Below, in pieces: positions 35,429 to 45,026 of a stretch of DNA of 64,000 nt. Below the pieces are notes generated by a model that was not told the origin of the DNA, searched no databases, and worked only from the letters and a program-made list of their open reading frames with translations. Position numbers and translations under genes: made by a program. Each line of letters opens with the position of its first letter. The stretch's first letter is position 1. The DNA is from CAIRDP01 sp037138335 (GTDB lineage Bacteria; Bacteroidota; Bacteroidia; Bacteroidales; FEN-979), in contig JBAXIO010000011.1 of the NCBI GenBank assembly GCA_037138335.1, forward strand, positions 62,001-126,000. The letters are read 5' to 3'.

Positions 35429-37177
35429 TCAATATTTATTACCGGTTTTGTTTACAGCAAGGGGTAGGCGAAAAGCCGCCATTTCAGTGGTGTTGCGAAC
35501 AACAAGGATATTTCCGGCCAATACCGGGTGATTCCATGTCTTGCCTTTGATTGCAGTGAAACGTGCAACTTCTTTGTATTGGTCAGGGCTTGCATTAACC
35601 AGCGCAAGATCTCCTTTCTCTGAAAGTACCAGGAGAAGATCCTGGTCGGCAAGAAGGAGGATCTGTCCGCCATAATGCCCGCCTTTCCAGCAACGTGAGC
35701 CTTTTTCAATATCAATACAGGCAAGGCTGGGACCGGCAAATCCGTAAGCATGTCCTTTGTGAATGACAAAGTCGTTAAAGTAGGGGTTTACGCCGGTTGA
35801 CTTCCAGCGTTCTTTAACAGACCATTTACCCGATCTGCTGCTGACAGAAATACTCTGCATTCCCTGCATATCTCCTGAGCTTATAAAAATATCGTTTCCA
35901 TTTGCAAGTGCCGGCTGAACGATCTGGCTGCCTTCCATCGGCAACCTCCAAAGCTCTTTGCCATCGGCAGGTGAGAAGCCAGTCGCGCCTGATCCGTTCA
36001 GGAATACGATTTGTTTGATTCCATCAACAGTCAGCAGATGAGGGGAACTGTAGCTTTCCCCGCCGTCAGGGCCCGACCAGCGCTTATTCCCGGAAACAAT
36101 ATCATACGCAAGGAGCTCACCTGCTACAGGAATAAAAACCAGGCTGTCGTCAACCAGGGGCGAACCAGTGTAACCCCAGCCCGGGAGTTTCACTTTAGTA
36201 TCGTTTGCTGCATTGCGGGACCAAACCACTTTTCCGTCATAAGCATCAAGCACGTTAAGTATTCCCGTGGCGCCCAGGGTATAAATACGGCCCTTGCTGA
36301 TGGCCGGTGTGGAACGGGGACCTGCTCCGGCATGTGCATCCCAGAAACGGGCCGGATCACTATGCTGCCAAACAGGCTCTCCGGTATTCAGGCTGTAGCA
36401 GGTTACCATTTCATATTCACCACGCTGTTCCTGGGTGTAAAGCAAAGAACCCCGGATTGCGAATGAGGAGCAGGCCGGTCCGACAGCTCGCCGCCAGATC
36501 TCATGCGGAGGTGAATTATTCCAATCGGTTTTGATCTCCAATCCATGGATGACGGCGTCGCGGTGAGGCCCCCGAAAGCCTGGCCATTCAGCTTCTTTAG
36601 CCATTGCTGCCGGATCAATGGGGACCGGTTTTAATTTCTCTTTAGACCGGGAAAGGAGTATTTCCTCTGAGGTTTTGGCCCACCTCCAGGCAAAATCCTG
36701 GTGGGTCTGACCGTCCATCCCATCAGTACGAAGTAACGCCCAGAAACCTGAAGCAAGAAGGATTACAACGGCCATGCTTAAGCGCCGGGGAATATTGGGG
36801 AGGCGGCTGCAGGTTAAAGCCCAGATAACAAACACTAGGCAAAGCCAGGGCACTGCATAAACGAAGAACATCAAACCCATCATCGCTGTTGCCATTGACT
36901 TGTGGAGGAACAGTGATGTCGCGGCAATGGCTGCGATCATAAGGACTACACCAAACCATCGGTCAAATCCTGGCGCCCTGCTGAAGAAAGCCCACCACAC
37001 AATGATCAGCAAACCGCAAACGAGTCCGCCGAAGACACCAATTATTGTTGCATCGGGTATGAAAAAAGGCATGATAAACCTTACAGACCATAGAAGTATT
37101 ACGATGACGACACCGGGCCATAACCTCAGTTGTTTACGTTGTGTTGAAGCTGTGGTTTCTTTTTTTTTCGTATTCAT
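35429..37177 (-). CDS. Membrane-anchored PQQ-like beta-propeller protein
   Basis: A 582-residue protein with four or five membrane helices in the first 165 residues, followed by a large periplasmic propeller. The domain starts EWPGFRGPHRDAVIHG, the usual opening of outer-membrane-assembly-B-like/PQQ_2 proteins, and has blades such as DAYDGKVVWSRN, SGNKRWSGPDGGE and DGKELWRLPMEG. The WPGFRGP opening is common in planctomycete and Bacteroidota proteins that bind no PQQ. A role in protein-protein or redox scaffolding is plausible, but none is proven. The next gene in the same direction starts 5 bases after its stop. Confidence 0.85.
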   Translation of the reverse strand: MNTKKKETTASTQRKQLRLWPGVVIVILLWSVRFIMPFFIPDATIIGVFGGLVCGLLIIVWWAFFSRAPGFDRWFGVVLMIAAIAATSLFLHKSMATAMMGLMFFVYAVPWLCLVFVIWALTCSRLPNIPRRLSMAVVILLASGFWALLRTDGMDGQTHQDFAWRWAKTSEEILLSRSKEKLKPVPIDPAAMAKEAEWPGFRGPHRDAVIHGLEIKTDWNNSPPHEIWRRAVGPACSSFAIRGSLLYTQEQRGEYEMVTCYSLNTGEPVWQHSDPARFWDAHAGAGPRSTPAISKGRIYTLGATGILNVLDAYDGKVVWSRNAANDTKVKLPGWGYTGSPLVDDSLVFIPVAGELLAYDIVSGNKRWSGPDGGESYSSPHLLTVDGIKQIVFLNGSGATGFSPADGKELWRLPMEGSQIVQPALANGNDIFISSGDMQGMQSISVSSRSGKWSVKERWKSTGVNPYFNDFVIHKGHAYGFAGPSLACIDIEKGSRCWKGGHYGGQILLLADQDLLLVLSEKGDLALVNASPDQYKEVARFTAIKGKTWNHPVLAGNILVVRNTTEMAAFRLPLAVNKTGNKY

Positions 37178-37228
37178 GATTTTTCTGCTGTTAATTTGGT
37201 AATCAGATAATCACACGATGATTCCCTG

Positions 37229-38011
37229 TTATTTATCTCTTAAACAACGCACCGAGAACCCAACCCATTTGGGATGGGTGCTGCGGTTAATATCTTCCAC
37301 TCCATAGATCATATTCCTGAACCAGGCTCCCTGCTCGTTATACATGGTACCGGTCCACCAGAATCCGCTTCTTCCCCTGAGAAAGTAGCGGCCGTTGCTT
37401 CCGCGCTCGCCGCCTGGCAGAGCTGCGAAACCGAGATCATCAGAGCCGTTCCCTCCTGAACTCCAGCCTGAAACGGCCATGAGCCGTTGTCCTGCATCAT
37501 GTCCGCGCCCTGCAGATTTGTCCCAGACCTGATTGCCGATTCCGAAGCGTGTATCGGCACAACCTTCGAGAATCTTCCATTCTTCATCATCAGGGACTCT
37601 CCAGCCATCGGGGCAAAGCAGGCCGGTGCTCACAGCATACCAGTTGTAAAGCGCCCCGTAGGAAAGGGAATAGTTTTCATTATTGTTGTACCAGCAAAAT
37701 GCACCGGTGACCAGAATTGGCCATGCAGTGCTGTCGCTGATACGGGGAATTTTTTTCCCGTTATTGTATGTTGCGGTTTTAAGATTCTCAGCCATCCATT
37801 CGTATTGGCCGATTACTACGGTTTTATAGGCATTGCCGTCAATATCAGTCATACTGTCTTTTTTAACGACCTGGGCATTGAGTGAAATGGTGCTAAGAAG
37901 GAGGACTAAGGATATCATACCCGGCAAAAACCTGTGTGGTTTCTGCTGAGATGAGCCTGTCGTTGTGTTATGAGTAATCATATTTCCAGGTTTCGGGATG
38001 AACCAATACAT
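37229..38011 (-). CDS. Exported fisump-domain protein (Fib_succ_major)
   Basis: A 260-residue exported protein with the Fibrobacter succinogenes major paralogous domain. Diagnostic pieces are DIDGNAYKTVVIGQYEWMAE, then NLKTATYNNG, LYNWYAVSTGLLCPDGWRVP, then DDEEWKILEG, and FWWTGTMYNEQGAWFRNMIY, then GFSVRCLRDK. The signal peptide ends LNAQ. Family members are surface proteins of unknown binding function, usually found in large paralogous sets; only one is present here. A second ATG at 37981 is possible. Confidence 0.88.
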   Translation of the reverse strand: MYWFIPKPGNMITHNTTTGSSQQKPHRFLPGMISLVLLLSTISLNAQVVKKDSMTDIDGNAYKTVVIGQYEWMAENLKTATYNNGKKIPRISDSTAWPILVTGAFCWYNNNENYSLSYGALYNWYAVSTGLLCPDGWRVPDDEEWKILEGCADTRFGIGNQVWDKSAGRGHDAGQRLMAVSGWSSGGNGSDDLGFAALPGGERGSNGRYFLRGRSGFWWTGTMYNEQGAWFRNMIYGVEDINRSTHPKWVGFSVRCLRDK

Positions 38012-38084
38012 GAGTTTTTTTTATTTTGTTTTTGGTTTCCGGCTGGTGAGCCAGGCAATGAGTGACTTCACCTTCATCGGATCA

Positions 38085-39857
38085 CTATTCATACCGTTTT
38101 AAGGTTGTAATATAATTCAGAAAGCAAAGGAGCAGGGTAAGCCCAATGATGATGGGGATACAAATGTTCATAATGAGATTATAATCAATTGCATAAGGGA
38201 TAATCCTGGCTTCAGTTTTACCTCCATTATTACTCATATACTCCCTTATGTTTTCTTTATAGGATTCACCAATACAGGAAGACCTCCTTAGCAGGGTATC
38301 CTTAAAATTATAAAACATATACGGGAAGCCGTCTGTCTGTATGTGCTGTTCCAGGGGTTTGTAAAAAATAAATCCGGTAAACACATCTTTGTACTTTAAT
38401 TCGGATGAGGAATTCCAAAGAAAATCGTCAAAGTTATCGTTGCCGAACGGGCTGTTTCCAAAGTCGAAACCAGCATCGGGATTCCCCGCCAGCTCAAAGG
38501 CTTTATCCCATTTTCCATGCTGTGCCGGACCGAAAGAAGTACTGAAAAGGCCAAGAGGAGCCCGGTTGATGATCACATTGCAGACCTTCATGGGAAGGGA
38601 ATCCATGAGGATGGCCGTTGTATAATGCTTATTGAAGTAATGGCTGGTCTTTACTCCGTTCCCGTCCCTGATGAGGCCATAACCGTGCATCCAGTTCATG
38701 ATCACAAGTCCTTTTTTCCTCTTTTCATTATTTGTCTCTTTATACCTGTATATGGATGTAATACGGTCGGCCATTATCTTGTCCCTCTTTTCCTTTCGGG
38801 GCAGGTCCTTATATTTTGATGCGTTCATTTTAGCCCAGTCCATGGGGATGTCGGTACAATACCAGTTGATCTTTAAACTGTCGGCTGAATGCGTATTGAT
38901 ATTATTCACAAATTTCAGGAAATCAAACAGGTTGGTATTACCCCATAAAGGCCAGAGGCCGTCGGTATTGGTTTCCAGCCAGGCAGTGGCTTTGTTCAGG
39001 GTATCCTCGTTCGGGAATACAGTGTTCAGATAATGCGTTAGGCTGTCCTGGTAGGATTGAGAAATCAATTCCGTGTAAATGTTGCCAACATTAACGGCAA
39101 ACCTGGGATCACCGACTATTCTGGATATCAGCTCATACTGGGTATCTTCGGGATGTATCCTTTCATCCAGCACCACCAGGTCGTATTTTTCAAACAGCCT
39201 GAAGACATATTCCACAGGGTCGGCCGATTGCGTTTTGATAAAAGCCGCATACTCTCTGGTTTCTGCATTAACAGGAAATCCGGGTATATTTCTGGTGCGG
39301 AAGTATTTTCGTTCGCTGCCGCAATAGGATATCTTAATGCAGATGGTAAGAACAAATATCCCTGCAATGGCAAGGAATGAGGCCAGGCGGACGAGCCCGC
39401 GGCTTTCCCTGTTTTTAATTGTTTTCGTGGAAGATATCAATTCCCACCAGGGTCTTTTATAAATAAAAAACAATATCAGCATGGCAACAACAACAATAAC
39501 CACAACTGCCAATGTGGCCCATACCTGTGACTTTACATAAAAATGCTGACAGTGGATGAGGTAAGAGGGGATAAGAAGCAGGAGGACAAATTTGCACACC
39601 AACTCACGCATCGCAATTTGCCGTGGGTTTGCGATTTCACCATCCCGGGCAACGACCTGTAACCCGGTGATCGCTTTTGCGAAAGTCCTCCCGCTGAAAA
39701 AGCGGTAACAAACAGTATAGTAAATTATCCAGGTTATGGCAAATACAAAGAAAGAGTCAAAAAATATCCACTGCATCAGCAGCAGGTGAGCAAGGAAGGA
39801 AAGGCAATAAATGAATTCCAGGTCGATCAGGGCTGAAAATGCCCTCCGCCAGAACAT
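38085..39857 (-). CDS. RDD membrane domain fused to an extracytoplasmic EreA/TraB-like domain
   Basis: A 590-residue protein from ATG 39855-39857. The first 150 residues form an RDD domain (RRAFSALIDLEFIYCLSF, then FAKAITGLQVVARDG) with about four helices. One more helix leads to a periplasmic domain of about 370 residues, and a last helix ends the protein (MNICIPIIIGLTLLLCFLNY). The periplasmic part has FEKYDLVVLDERIHPEDTQY, GNIYTELISQ and KGLVIMNWMHGYG, a pattern like the erythromycin-esterase/ChaN/TraB-Tiki superfamily, where Glu and His residues form the active site. I know of no described protein with this exact fusion; the function is unknown. Confidence 0.75.
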   Translation of the reverse strand: MFWRRAFSALIDLEFIYCLSFLAHLLLMQWIFFDSFFVFAITWIIYYTVCYRFFSGRTFAKAITGLQVVARDGEIANPRQIAMRELVCKFVLLLLIPSYLIHCQHFYVKSQVWATLAVVVIVVVAMLILFFIYKRPWWELISSTKTIKNRESRGLVRLASFLAIAGIFVLTICIKISYCGSERKYFRTRNIPGFPVNAETREYAAFIKTQSADPVEYVFRLFEKYDLVVLDERIHPEDTQYELISRIVGDPRFAVNVGNIYTELISQSYQDSLTHYLNTVFPNEDTLNKATAWLETNTDGLWPLWGNTNLFDFLKFVNNINTHSADSLKINWYCTDIPMDWAKMNASKYKDLPRKEKRDKIMADRITSIYRYKETNNEKRKKGLVIMNWMHGYGLIRDGNGVKTSHYFNKHYTTAILMDSLPMKVCNVIINRAPLGLFSTSFGPAQHGKWDKAFELAGNPDAGFDFGNSPFGNDNFDDFLWNSSSELKYKDVFTGFIFYKPLEQHIQTDGFPYMFYNFKDTLLRRSSCIGESYKENIREYMSNNGGKTEARIIPYAIDYNLIMNICIPIIIGLTLLLCFLNYITTLKRYE

Positions 39858-39887
39858 GGTTTTAAAACTATGCAGATTTTGCAAAGC

Positions 39888-40550
39888 TTATTTTTTTACT
39901 TTCTTTTTCAGAGGCGTAATCCTGAATATAAGGCCCAGGTGGGTGCTTATATTATTCCATGAATATGTGGTGATCCAGGAACCTGAATTTGAACCAGGAC
40001 CGTCGAGTTTATACCCGGTCTGGGAGATCACGTAATCGAGGGTATAGTACAATCCAAACCGTTCTTCAGTATCAAAATATAAATTGTATCCCAGACCGAT
40101 GACGTTGTTGATATACATGTCGGTTTCGGTGTAGTGATCAGAAGGGATGCCCGATGCTGATGAGATGTCATACCCTGCTTTAAATCTCAGGTACTGGAAA
40201 GAATAATGAATGAAGAGGTTTTCCCTGCCATAAGCATTAAAGACGTAAAATTTATAAGCTGCAATGGCCCCCAGGGATGGATAAATGCTGTTATCGCTGA
40301 AATACAAGGCACTGGTTGTCAAAGGGCAAACAAGTCCTGCTGAGAACTCATGCTTGCCGACCTGGATATACGGAGCAACATAAACCACGCTCATATATTT
40401 TGAAAGGTAATCCTTATTGGCAGGGAAGTTTGTAAATCCGCCTGCCGTGATTCCAAAATCCTGCTTAACGGGGTCTGATTGAGAAAAGAGCCGGGGCGAT
40501 ATGGCAAGCAAAAACACTGAGCTGATAAGAAATGCTACTGTCCGTTTCAT
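39888..40550 (-). CDS. Outer-membrane beta-barrel protein
   Basis: A 220-residue exported protein. The signal peptide (MKRTVAFLISSVFLLAI to FSQ) is followed by alternating hydrophobic/polar strands with aromatic girdles (FIHYSFQYLRF, YTLDYVISQTGYKL, STHLGLIFRI), consistent with an eight-stranded barrel. The final strand has aromatic and hydrophobic residues before a lysine-rich end. ATG 40548-40550 was chosen; the frame extends to a GTG at 40565. It is immediately upstream of the RDD/EreA-like gene on the same strand and may be co-expressed. Confidence 0.75.
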   Translation of the reverse strand: MKRTVAFLISSVFLLAISPRLFSQSDPVKQDFGITAGGFTNFPANKDYLSKYMSVVYVAPYIQVGKHEFSAGLVCPLTTSALYFSDNSIYPSLGAIAAYKFYVFNAYGRENLFIHYSFQYLRFKAGYDISSASGIPSDHYTETDMYINNVIGLGYNLYFDTEERFGLYYTLDYVISQTGYKLDGPGSNSGSWITTYSWNNISTHLGLIFRITPLKKKVKK

Positions 40551-40618
40551 ATATCTGAATTTCACTGTAATAACGATTACAAAAAATCTTTTATTATATA
40601 TGTCGGCAAGATAGTGAA

Positions 40619-41596
40619 TTACTTTTTTAACGGCCCTGTCGGAATAAACCGCGGAACCCGCTTCTGATACTCGGGGTATTCAGGATATTTGCCTACACTG
40701 ATCTCTTCGCTGAAGCTTGAACTGCCCTGGAAAAGCACTATCAGCAGAAGGCATCCGGCAATGCTCCAGTTAAACCATTGTGATCCTGCGGCCACGCTGA
40801 AAAGGTAAAAACATACCCAAATGGATTGTTCCGCAAAATAGTTGGGGTGGCGGCTGAATGCCCACAGGCCTTTATCCAGAAATCCCTTTTTATAGTCTCC
40901 GGTAAGTTCTTTTCCTGCTTTGATCATTGCATGCTTCTTGCTTTGAAAGTTCCACTGCTGGATATCGGCTATGGTTTCATAAACGATAAAAAAGAACATC
41001 AGCGCTGCCGCTATGTAATCGAAAATGCAAATTGGCGTATTGATATTCTGAAGGGCGACAATGGCCGGCAGGGTGAAAAGCAGAATCAGAACGAGCTGGT
41101 AGCCCGAAATGAAGAAGAGGTTGAACAAGGTCCATTTCCAGCGGGGATTAAACTCCGGCTTTTGGCGTAATACGAGCCAGCGGTAGTCTTCCTCCCCGGC
41201 CCAGAAGCGCCAGCTATAGGCTCCTTTCATGGCAAAATTAATGGTCAGCCTCAGTCCCCAAAGGCTTACCAGGATGCTCATCACGAGCAGCCGTGGTGCA
41301 AAATCTCCGTATGCGGTAACGATCCATGTATAGGCTATAGGCAGGAGGCTCCAGAGTTTGTCAACCTGGCTGTTGTTTCTTGTCAGTTCACCAACGATAA
41401 AAGAGTAAGCGATAACGATAGCTGCAATGATGATGAGAGTGTGCAAAGCTTTCCACTCCGACTCACCGAGTGCTGTGCCGAAGAAATAACTGAACACGGG
41501 AACTGCCAGCAAGGTAATTCCCAATAAGATTGCGGTTGTTATGATTTTCATGCGCCTGAATTTCTGTCTGTTGAAAAAGGGCGCAAGATACTTCAT
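40619..41596 (-). CDS. DUF1295 (steroid 5-alpha-reductase-like) membrane protein
   Basis: A 325-residue protein with about nine membrane helices. The C-terminal signature GLWAFSRHPNYFAEQSIWVC is the conserved core of DUF1295 and of isoprenylcysteine methyltransferase/steroid reductase relatives; YRWLVLRQKPEF and FQSKKHAMIKAGK are further family features. NADPH-dependent reduction of an isoprenoid or fatty substrate is possible but unproven for bacterial members. Its ATG overlaps the clpB stop as TAATG, so translation is probably coupled to clpB. Confidence 0.88.
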   Translation of the reverse strand: MKYLAPFFNRQKFRRMKIITTAILLGITLLAVPVFSYFFGTALGESEWKALHTLIIIAAIVIAYSFIVGELTRNNSQVDKLWSLLPIAYTWIVTAYGDFAPRLLVMSILVSLWGLRLTINFAMKGAYSWRFWAGEEDYRWLVLRQKPEFNPRWKWTLFNLFFISGYQLVLILLFTLPAIVALQNINTPICIFDYIAAALMFFFIVYETIADIQQWNFQSKKHAMIKAGKELTGDYKKGFLDKGLWAFSRHPNYFAEQSIWVCFYLFSVAAGSQWFNWSIAGCLLLIVLFQGSSSFSEEISVGKYPEYPEYQKRVPRFIPTGPLKK

Positions 41597-44187
41597 TATT
41601 CGTTACGGAAGATGAGTTTGCCGTTCTTAGCGTCAAGCAATATCTCTGCCTCCTTATCCACATTTCCCGAAAGTATCATCTTCGACAACTCGTTCAGGAC
41701 TTCGCGCTGGATCACCCGTTTGATCGGCCGCGCACCATACTGAGGGTCGAAGCCGAGGGTTGCGATAAGGTCAATGGCTTTAGGGCCTACATTCAGGTGG
41801 ATGTCATTGTTTTCGAGCGTCTTCTGTACCTGTTTCAGCTGAAGCTCAACCACTTTCATGATTTGCTCTTTAGTAAGGGGTTCGAACATAATGATCTCAT
41901 CCACCCGGTTGAGGAATTCAGGCCTTATGCTTTTCTTCAGCAGTGCAAAAACCTCATCACGGGTGCGGTTGAGAAGTTCCCCGCGGTTCTTTTCATTGAC
42001 CGTTTCGAGGTTCTCCTGGATTATGTGGGAACCTATGTTAGAGGTCATAATGATGATGGTGTTCTTGAAATCGACCGTCCTGCCTTTGTTATCGGTAAGC
42101 CGTCCGTCGTCGAGTACCTGCAGCAATATGTTGAACACATCCGGATGGGCTTTCTCGATCTCGTCGAGCAGCACAACGCTGTATGGTTTACGGCGGACGG
42201 CTTCGGTGAGCTGCCCGCTTTCTTCGTACCCCACGTAACCCGGGGGTGCGCCAACCAGCCTCGAAACGGTATGCCTTTCCTGGTATTCGCTCATGTCGAT
42301 CCTCACCATGCTGTTCTCGTTGTTGAACAGGAATTCGGCCAGGGCCTTGGCAAGTTCCGTCTTTCCAACCCCGGTAGTGCCTAAAAAGATGAATGAACCT
42401 ATTGGGCGTTTGGTGTCCTGCAATCCTGCGCGGCTGCGGCGGATGGCATCACTCACGGCAGCAATCGCTTCCTCCTGCCCGACAACGCGCATATGGAGTT
42501 CGGTCTCGAGGTTCAGCAATTTCTGGCGTTCACTCTGAAGCATCCGGCTCACCGGGATACCGGTCCAGCGGGAAACGATGTCGGCAATCTCCTCTGCCCC
42601 GATCTCTTCGTTCACCATGGGGGAGTCTTTCTGGATCTCCTGCAGTTTGACCTTGAATTGCTCGATCTCCTTTTCAGCCTGGGGGATTTTTCCATACCTG
42701 ATTTCGGCGACAAGCCCCAGGTTCCCGCTGCGGTTGGCCTGTTCGGCTTCCAGCTTAAGGTTCTCGATTTCCTTTTTACTCGTCTGTATATGTTCGGCTA
42801 TCTCTTTCTCGGCCTGCCACTTCGAACGAAGCTGGTTGCGCTCGTCACTTAAATTGGCAATCTCTTCACTCAGGCTTTTGAGCCTGACGGCGTCATTTTC
42901 GCGCTTTATGGCTTCGCGTTCGATCTCCAGCTGGCGGATCCTGCGTTCAATAATCTCAAGCTCTTCAGGTAAGGAATTTATCTCCAGCCTGAGTTTTGAT
43001 GCAGCTTCGTCAATGAGGTCGATAGCCTTATCAGGGAGGAAGCGTTCGCTGATATACCTTTGCGAGAGTTCTACGGCAGCAATGATGGCTTCATCCTTAA
43101 TCCTTACCTTATGATGGGATTCGTATTTCTCCTTGAGTCCCCTCAGGATTGAAATTGCATCCAGGGTCGAGGGTTCGTCAACGATCACAGGCTGGAACCT
43201 GCGCTCCAGCGCCTTGTCTTTCTCAAAATATTTCTGGTATTCTTTAAGGGTGGTGGCGCCGATAGCCCTTAATTCACCCCTGGCCAGGGCGGGTTTTAAA
43301 ATATTGGCCGCATCCATCGCCCCTTCGGTTGCGCCGGCTCCAACTAAAGTGTGGATCTCGTCGATAAAGAGAATGATCTCCCCGTTGGCATTGATGACTT
43401 CTTTGACTACCGATTTCAGCCTCTCTTCGAATTCTCCCCTGTACTTTGCCCCGGCCATCAATGCTCCCATATCGAGCGAAAAGATCTGTTTGCTCTTCAG
43501 GTTCTCAGGCACATCCCCGTCGATGATGCGGTGCGCCAGCCCTTCGGCAATAGCAGTTTTTCCCACGCCCGGTTCACCTATAAGGATGGGGTTGTTCTTG
43601 GTTCGCCTGGTTAAGATCTGCAGTATACGGCGGATCTCCTCGTCCCGTCCAATCACCGGGTCCAGCTTTCCGTCCCTGGCCAGTTCATTAAGGTTGCGGG
43701 CGTAACGGTTAAGGGCGTTGTAGTTCTCCTCGGCATTCTGGCTGTTGACGGTACTTCCCTGCCTTAACTGTTTGATGGCCGATTTGAGTTCTTTTTCAGT
43801 CACACCTGAGTCTTTGAGCAGCCTGGAAGTTGCATCACCCGCTGCCAGTATCCCGAGCAGCAAATGCTCTATGGATACGAATTCATCTTTCATCTCCTGG
43901 GCCACGGCCGTAGCTTTCTGCAAGGCCTTATTGGATTCGTTCGACAGATAGATCTCACCTCCCGTTACTTTGGGATGGGATTCAACCATCTTGTCGAGGG
44001 CTTTGGTCAATACCCCCAGGTTAACATTGAGTTTTTTAAACAGCCATGGGAGGACGTTCTCGTCGACATTGAACATGGCTTTTAAAATGTGATCCGGTTC
44101 AATAGGCGGGCTTTGAAGGGCATTGGCAATCTCCTGGGCCTTTTGCACAGCCTCTTCTGCCTTTAATGTAAAGTTGTTAAAATTCAT
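41596..44187 (-). CDS. clpB: ATP-dependent disaggregase ClpB
   Basis: An 863-residue Hsp100 chaperone that extracts proteins from aggregates together with DnaK. Domains in order: Clp N-terminal domain (1-145), NBD1 with GEPGVGKTA and IDEIHTLVGAGATEGAMDAA, the coiled-coil M-domain (about 405-525, many charged heptads), NBD2 with GTTGVGKTELAKAL, then DEIEKAHPDVFNILLQVLDD, and the C-terminal D2-small domain. Length is normal. A Shine-Dalgarno sequence (AAAGGAGAA) lies about 9 bases before the ATG. Repeat array 44212-44337 occupies the upstream spacer, where a heat-shock promoter would be expected; none is obvious. Confidence 0.98.
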   Translation of the reverse strand: MNFNNFTLKAEEAVQKAQEIANALQSPPIEPDHILKAMFNVDENVLPWLFKKLNVNLGVLTKALDKMVESHPKVTGGEIYLSNESNKALQKATAVAQEMKDEFVSIEHLLLGILAAGDATSRLLKDSGVTEKELKSAIKQLRQGSTVNSQNAEENYNALNRYARNLNELARDGKLDPVIGRDEEIRRILQILTRRTKNNPILIGEPGVGKTAIAEGLAHRIIDGDVPENLKSKQIFSLDMGALMAGAKYRGEFEERLKSVVKEVINANGEIILFIDEIHTLVGAGATEGAMDAANILKPALARGELRAIGATTLKEYQKYFEKDKALERRFQPVIVDEPSTLDAISILRGLKEKYESHHKVRIKDEAIIAAVELSQRYISERFLPDKAIDLIDEAASKLRLEINSLPEELEIIERRIRQLEIEREAIKRENDAVRLKSLSEEIANLSDERNQLRSKWQAEKEIAEHIQTSKKEIENLKLEAEQANRSGNLGLVAEIRYGKIPQAEKEIEQFKVKLQEIQKDSPMVNEEIGAEEIADIVSRWTGIPVSRMLQSERQKLLNLETELHMRVVGQEEAIAAVSDAIRRSRAGLQDTKRPIGSFIFLGTTGVGKTELAKALAEFLFNNENSMVRIDMSEYQERHTVSRLVGAPPGYVGYEESGQLTEAVRRKPYSVVLLDEIEKAHPDVFNILLQVLDDGRLTDNKGRTVDFKNTIIIMTSNIGSHIIQENLETVNEKNRGELLNRTRDEVFALLKKSIRPEFLNRVDEIIMFEPLTKEQIMKVVELQLKQVQKTLENNDIHLNVGPKAIDLIATLGFDPQYGARPIKRVIQREVLNELSKMILSGNVDKEAEILLDAKNGKLIFRNE

Positions 44188-44211
44188 ATATTATTTCTCC
44201 TTTCTGATAAA

Positions 44212-44337
44212 GCGCTCCGCGCCGATGTCTGGATAACTGGATATGGCGCTTCGCGCCGATAACTTGATAGCTGGATTTGGCGCTGCGCGCCGATAACTGG
44301 ATATCCAGCTATCCAGCGATCCAGTCATCCAGTCATC
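44212..44337. repeat. 34-bp palindromic repeat array, site A
   Basis: Three head-to-tail units with an exact 34-base period start at 44212, 44246 and 44280. Each begins with the small palindrome GGCGC-TTC-GCGCC (variants TCC, TGC in the loop) and continues with CTGGATA copies. The array then turns into inverted ATCCAG copies, so the whole element can fold into one long stem (CTGGATATCCAG at the centre). It lies between clpB and the CoA-binding gene. Related arrays are at 44817, 46161 and 50651. Confidence 0.85.
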
Positions 44338-44444
44338 AAACCCCCTGCCACTTGTATAAATCTGCATATTTGTCATAGATCCGGGAAAAATTCCTGCCAG
44401 TTTCTCCGGAATTGTTAATTTTGTAACAGTAATTTCAAAAGGCT

Positions 44445-44810
44445 TTGCATCAGAGAAAGACATTGGTTTTAGGTGCCAGCACCAACGAGGAAAGGTACTC
44501 TTATCTTGCAGTGAAAAAACTGCTTAAGTATGGGTTCCCTGTATGTGCCATCGGTCTCAGGGAAGGGGAGATAGACGGAGTTAAAATCCAGCTCCCGGGG
44601 ACTCCTTTCGAAAATATCCATACGGTAACCATTTATGTAGGGGCGAAAAACCAGCAGCCATATTACGACTATATCATCAGTCTGGCGCCAAAGCGGGTTA
44701 TTTTTAACCCGGGCACCCAAAATGTCGATTTTGAGAAGAAACTCCGGGATGCAGGAATTCATGTGACCCATGCCTGCACACTGATCATGTTATCCAACCA
44801 GCTCTATTAA
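44445..44810 (+). CDS. CoA-binding domain protein (YccU-like)
   Basis: A 121-residue single-domain Rossmann protein of the CoA_binding_2 group: KTLVLGASTNEERYSYLAVK, then LLKYGFPVCAIGLREGEIDG, then PKRVIFNPGTQNVDFEKKLR. Stand-alone versions are cytoplasmic and their role is unclear. No ATG is available; TTG 44445 gives the family's usual few residues before KTLVLGAS. The gene is flanked on both sides by copies of the same 34-bp repeat family. Confidence 0.82.
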   Translation: MHQRKTLVLGASTNEERYSYLAVKKLLKYGFPVCAIGLREGEIDGVKIQLPGTPFENIHTVTIYVGAKNQQPYYDYIISLAPKRVIFNPGTQNVDFEKKLRDAGIHVTHACTLIMLSNQLY

Positions 44811-44816
44811 ACAGGA

Positions 44817-44960
44817 TGCCGGTGCTTCGCGCCGATAGCTGGATAGCTGGGTAAGGCGCTTCGCGCCGATAGCTTGATATCCAGTTATCCAGTTATCCAG
44901 TCATCCAGTCATCCAGTTATCCAGTAATCCAGTAATCCAGCATCCCGTATCCCGTATCCT
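44817..44960. repeat. 34-bp palindromic repeat array, site B
   Basis: Two 34-base units begin at 44821 and 44855 with GGTGC/GGCGC-TTC-GCGCC and CTGGATA copies. They are followed by about eight ATCCAGTN copies with period 8, then a CATCCCGTATCCCGTATCC tail that resembles the heptads at 376-417. The remaining spacer up to 45026 shows nothing else. Confidence 0.85.
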
Positions 44961-45026
44961 TCATCTGTAATATTTCCTCAAAATTTCCGTTAATATTCTT
45001 AATTTAGTACCCGATTTCTGATCCTG

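Noticed and set aside
44191..44463. 90-codon minus-strand frame upstream of clpB
   Set aside because: It reads mostly through the 34-bp repeat array and overlaps the CoA-binding gene; not a gene.
44212..44960. Possible CRISPR array (34-bp period)
   Set aside because: Units are directly adjacent with no unique spacers, the pattern turns into inverted 8-base copies, and no cas gene is present.
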